From an uncultured Erythrobacter sp. (GTDB lineage Bacteria > Pseudomonadota > Alphaproteobacteria > Sphingomonadales > Sphingomonadaceae), in contig NZ_CANLMB010000001.1 of the NCBI RefSeq assembly GCF_947492365.1, positions 1-64,000 on the forward strand: a DNA stretch of 64,000 nt. Direction: 5' to 3'. The translations under genes were made by a program, and so were the position numbers. The stretch's first letter is position 1. The number at the start of each line of letters is the position of its first letter. Positions 62,701-64,000 of this stretch are shown here, piece after piece. The notes beneath the pieces are model-generated. The model searched no databases. It saw only the letters and a program-made list of their open reading frames with translations, and was not told the DNA's origin.

Positions 62701-63271
62701 GGCCGTAGCTTTCCGATGAACTGCCATTGACGCAATGCGCTGCTGTCAGGATCGTGCGTGGGTTGATGACCGACCCGGTGCAATTGAAGAAGATGCCGCC
62801 GGTAATGTTGTTCTGACGAAACAGCTGGACGACCGATGGCTGAGTGTTGTTGATATCGACCGAACCTTCGACACCGACATCATCGCGTGAAAGGATCTCA
62901 GGATCGGGCCGCGTGACTGTGGCGACAATATCGCCGGTGAAGCGCGGCAGGGCGAGGTCCATCGAGCCTTCGAACGCGGCGACGTAGCCCTCCGAATTGA
63001 TCCCGTCGAATGTGTCCAACACCGTAGGGGCCTTGTCGACGCGATAGACATAGGTGTCATCAAGAACAACCAGATCATTCACTGCCGCCCGTTCGCCATT
63101 CTTCGGCGGTGTCGTCAGGCGATCGCTTACAATCGGTTCCAAATCGCGCGTCTCAACCGGACCAAAGGTTTCTCCGACAACGCTGCGCTCTCTGGCCTGT
63201 GCAGGCGCTGCCGCAAGTGCTCCGGAAAGCGCGACAAGGCCGACGCCGGAAAGGAATGTAAGTTTGCTCAT
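59711..63271 (-). CDS. Autotransporter with trypsin-like S1 protease passenger
   Basis: A 1186-aa protein with a signal peptide (ending AAPAQARE). A trypsin-like domain has His179 (LTAAHC), Asp250 (WADIALIA) and Ser397 (GGDSGSP). A long beta-rich region follows, with LDVDALFNLNGLLSAGG-type repeats near 660-740. The C-terminal autotransporter barrel (last about 270 residues) ends in VTLGWRF. The passenger would be a surface serine protease. Start 63271 has GGGGG upstream. Possible N-terminal autoprocessing is not shown. Confidence 0.93.
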   Translation of the reverse strand: MSKLTFLSGVGLVALSGALAAAPAQARERSVVGETFGPVETRDLEPIVSDRLTTPPKNGERAAVNDLVVLDDTYVYRVDKAPTVLDTFDGINSEGYVAAFEGSMDLALPRFTGDIVATVTRPDPEILSRDDVGVEGSVDINNTQPSVVQLFRQNNITGGIFFNCTGSVINPRTILTAAHCVNGSSSESYGLPGAAPQAILVSTGVDSSDRFFTYLGGASYSEGGVATSTDVIIHPSSNQDNGGLTFPWADIALIAVDEPITDVPALPLLLTPLTELTHVVQVGYGTFGTANGDAGGGAVGLGFLRRVGENMLGAIASPADLGDSVFPAFAPTSNFGFETQNYYFTDFDNPDRTQAEIDGCTFNPGGINCNSLAAVRAIDYFDDDALPNEVATAGGDSGSPLIVDQLYDFPIITAVLSGGFDFFGVPEGYGDISFYNPLYPFFQFLTENTPYKYVSAVEGDGVWSDPTRWTQELDPGFFIDDGTGTLVNGIPTGEEEGVFATGPNLGTILGIDITGFPDDQSPNLPPEGTPNFGGNLPESSVLLGPGSTGFVPQNTDGTPGTAFENPAQYFEVFLNRSGTTTVDLDVEIDRLILDNDEAGFIVGADWEFSSLIGVEQLAGYAQIDGLLNTPIYTLGTGELAGEGTLDVDALFNLNGLLSAGGVEGFGTLTIDGDYVQTSGGALWVDFSVGRRRSVTNDFYNISGAAVLDGALVIATTNRRVRFGSEFTILSADVIDGDFSTVTVLSRSPILNAVHRIEGNDIVVEITARSIRDLVGRNSSLGSLGAALDALRTSNFAGFTDMFDVVDGATVDTLGATLVSLTPTSAFSQTFTANSFSQRFTGQIGQRTLALRGGNRAAGTFSAAGNASYAIAGTAPAETGRIGVFGSASGVYLNGGQTSGLLGSGSVNLSGQTSNGVGGVQVGANALEQAAITQAGEVTIGADMRVTDGFSFGVAVSNIRNSQQSTGTLQAQADTSQSVAIYMTYTDGGMFADGYAGTADLQFGVERASQGDFRSSYANAIGQADGSQTFGGMRLGYAFDLARGLEAGPVVSMDYVRNEIGGYDEVGAGSFGLSIADRSFTSLGAKLGAMASLDIRTGQSGVIRVFGSAAYARELADTADVVTARFFGVEDTPFTIANALDTQWISVNAGAEMNVGTNLTASVSFTSDMGRGALSNDQGRVTLGWRF

Positions 63272-63414
63272 GATTGCCCCCGTTTGCGAAATTGCACGAG
63301 TCGGGAGGCTAAACATTCGTGCGGCGAATCCAAGAGGGCTTGGACGGATTTTCTTAAATTGGGACAGTCACTTGCACGCGTTGCAATCTAGGTGCTTCAG
63401 GCGCGAGTCCTGAT

Positions 63415-63453
63415 GGAAAAGCGGTGCTTGGCGAATGTGTCGCCAGGCACCGC
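63415..63453 (-). terminator. Terminator downstream of UDP-glucose dehydrogenase
   Basis: On the minus strand, GCGGTGC-x-TGGCGA and its complement (63453-63421) form a 13-bp stem with one mismatch, followed by TTTTCC. It lies 26 bp after the ugd stop. Confidence 0.65.
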
Positions 63454-63478
63454 CAATACTTGTAACTTCGTGCGCGTG

Positions 63479-64000
63479 TCAGGCGCGGCCTATGCTCGCA
63501 TAGGTGAAGCCTGCGGCCCGCATATCCGCAGGATTATAGATGTTTCTGAGGTCCACCATCACCGGCGCCTTGGCCAGTTCCTTGACCCGGTCAAGGTCGA
63601 GTGCACGGAATGCATCCCACTCGGTTACGATCGCAATCGCATCGGCGTTCTCGATGGCGGTGTAGGGATCATCGCACATGGCCACTTGCGGCATCATCGG
63701 TGCGGCAAGCTCCATGCCTTCCGGATCATAGGCGGCCACACTGACGCCTGCATCGGTTAGCGTCTGCGCCACCGCTATTGCCGGGGAGTCGCGCATATCA
63801 TCGGTGTTGGGCTTGAAGGTCAGACCAAGCAGCGCGACCTTCTTGCCGCGTGCGTCTTCTGCCCCGCCAATCGCGTCGAGAACCTTGCGGCCCATCGCGC
63901 GTTTGCGGCTGTCATTCACATTGACGACCGCTTCGACGATGCGGGTGGGGCTGTCATAATCCTCTGCCGTCTTAAGCAGTGCGAGCGTGTCCTTGGGGAA
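63479..64000 (-). CDS. UDP-glucose 6-dehydrogenase, 3' part (runs off window)
   Basis: The 174 visible codons are the C-terminal part of a UDP-glucose/GDP-mannose dehydrogenase: FPKDTLALL, VEAVVNVNDSRKRAMGRKV, then KKVALLGLTFKPNTDDMRDSPAIAV and NADAIAIVTEWDAFRALD. The 5' end lies beyond 64000. It makes UDP-glucuronate for capsule or exopolysaccharide. The catalytic Cys is outside the window. Confidence 0.9.
   Translation of the reverse strand, partial: FPKDTLALLKTAEDYDSPTRIVEAVVNVNDSRKRAMGRKVLDAIGGAEDARGKKVALLGLTFKPNTDDMRDSPAIAVAQTLTDAGVSVAAYDPEGMELAAPMMPQVAMCDDPYTAIENADAIAIVTEWDAFRALDLDRVKELAKAPVMVDLRNIYNPADMRAAGFTYASIGRA

Overview
The window reads as chromosomal DNA from a GC-rich alphaproteobacterium of the Sphingomonadales, most likely an Erythrobacteraceae-type (Erythrobacter/Altererythrobacter-like) marine bacterium. 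The evidence is a ChpT-type histidine phosphotransferase, a DUF3297 protein, a class GN sortase with its single 'marine proteobacterial' target protein, two TonB-dependent receptors, an RpoH sigma factor of alphaproteobacterial type, and housekeeping proteins of sphingomonad character. The taxonomic call is by recognition only; no search was run.

Region 1 (about 0.15-16.2 kb) is a catabolic cluster, visibly more AT-rich than the rest. A TetR regulator (3188) separates two divergent sets. Leftward: GST, a small membrane protein, a secreted FAH-family protein and two tandem XapX mini-proteins. Rightward: a DAPG-hydrolase-like C-C hydrolase, a berberine-bridge-like FAD oxidase and a Tat-exported sulfatase. 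Next come a GPH/MFS transporter, an acetoacetate-decarboxylase-family enzyme, a 3-hydroxyacyl-CoA dehydrogenase, a TauD/TfdA dioxygenase, a TonB receptor and a LysR regulator. Two near-identical 23-bp sites (8081-8103 and 15215-15237) tie the LysR regulator to the transporter operon and the receptor. The gene set suggests uptake, desulfation, C-C cleavage and side-chain oxidation of a sulfated, acylated phenolic or polyketide-like compound. The substrate is an inference.

Region 2 (about 16.2-20.2 kb) is an integration module next to tRNA-Val(CAC). It holds a catalytic-domain-only tyrosine recombinase, an unknown 319-aa protein, an AlpA/excisionase-like 55-aa protein, an HTH/zinc-ribbon protein and a full-length integrase. 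It probably marks one edge of a genomic island that may include region 1.

Region 3 (about 20.2-43.4 kb) is core genome: sppA, pyrB with a non-catalytic dihydroorotase-like partner, a ParA operon with two SPOR-domain proteins around it, DUF418, bfd and bfr, der, DUF3297, tRNA-Leu(TAG), trigger factor with a histone-H1-like Lys/Ala/Pro tail, a second TonB receptor, a secreted amidase, clpP and clpX.

Region 4 (about 43.4-51.6 kb) is an envelope cluster, nearly all leftward: vWA/VIT sortase target, class GN sortase, mtgA, a CDF metal exporter, an ECF sigma factor, its anti-sigma factor and a fasciclin protein. The divergent HTH regulator upstream has three exact-period 10-bp direct repeats before it. 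A P-loop kinase-like gene follows.

Region 5 (about 51.6-64 kb): rpoH, rluD, a JAMM metalloprotease-like gene, chpT, a periplasmic-type amidase, aqpZ, RNase P RNA (rnpB), a small AT-rich insertion with a DNA adenine methyltransferase and a convergent unknown gene, an FMN glutamate-synthase-family protein, a large S1-protease autotransporter, and the 3' part of a UDP-glucose dehydrogenase running off the right edge.
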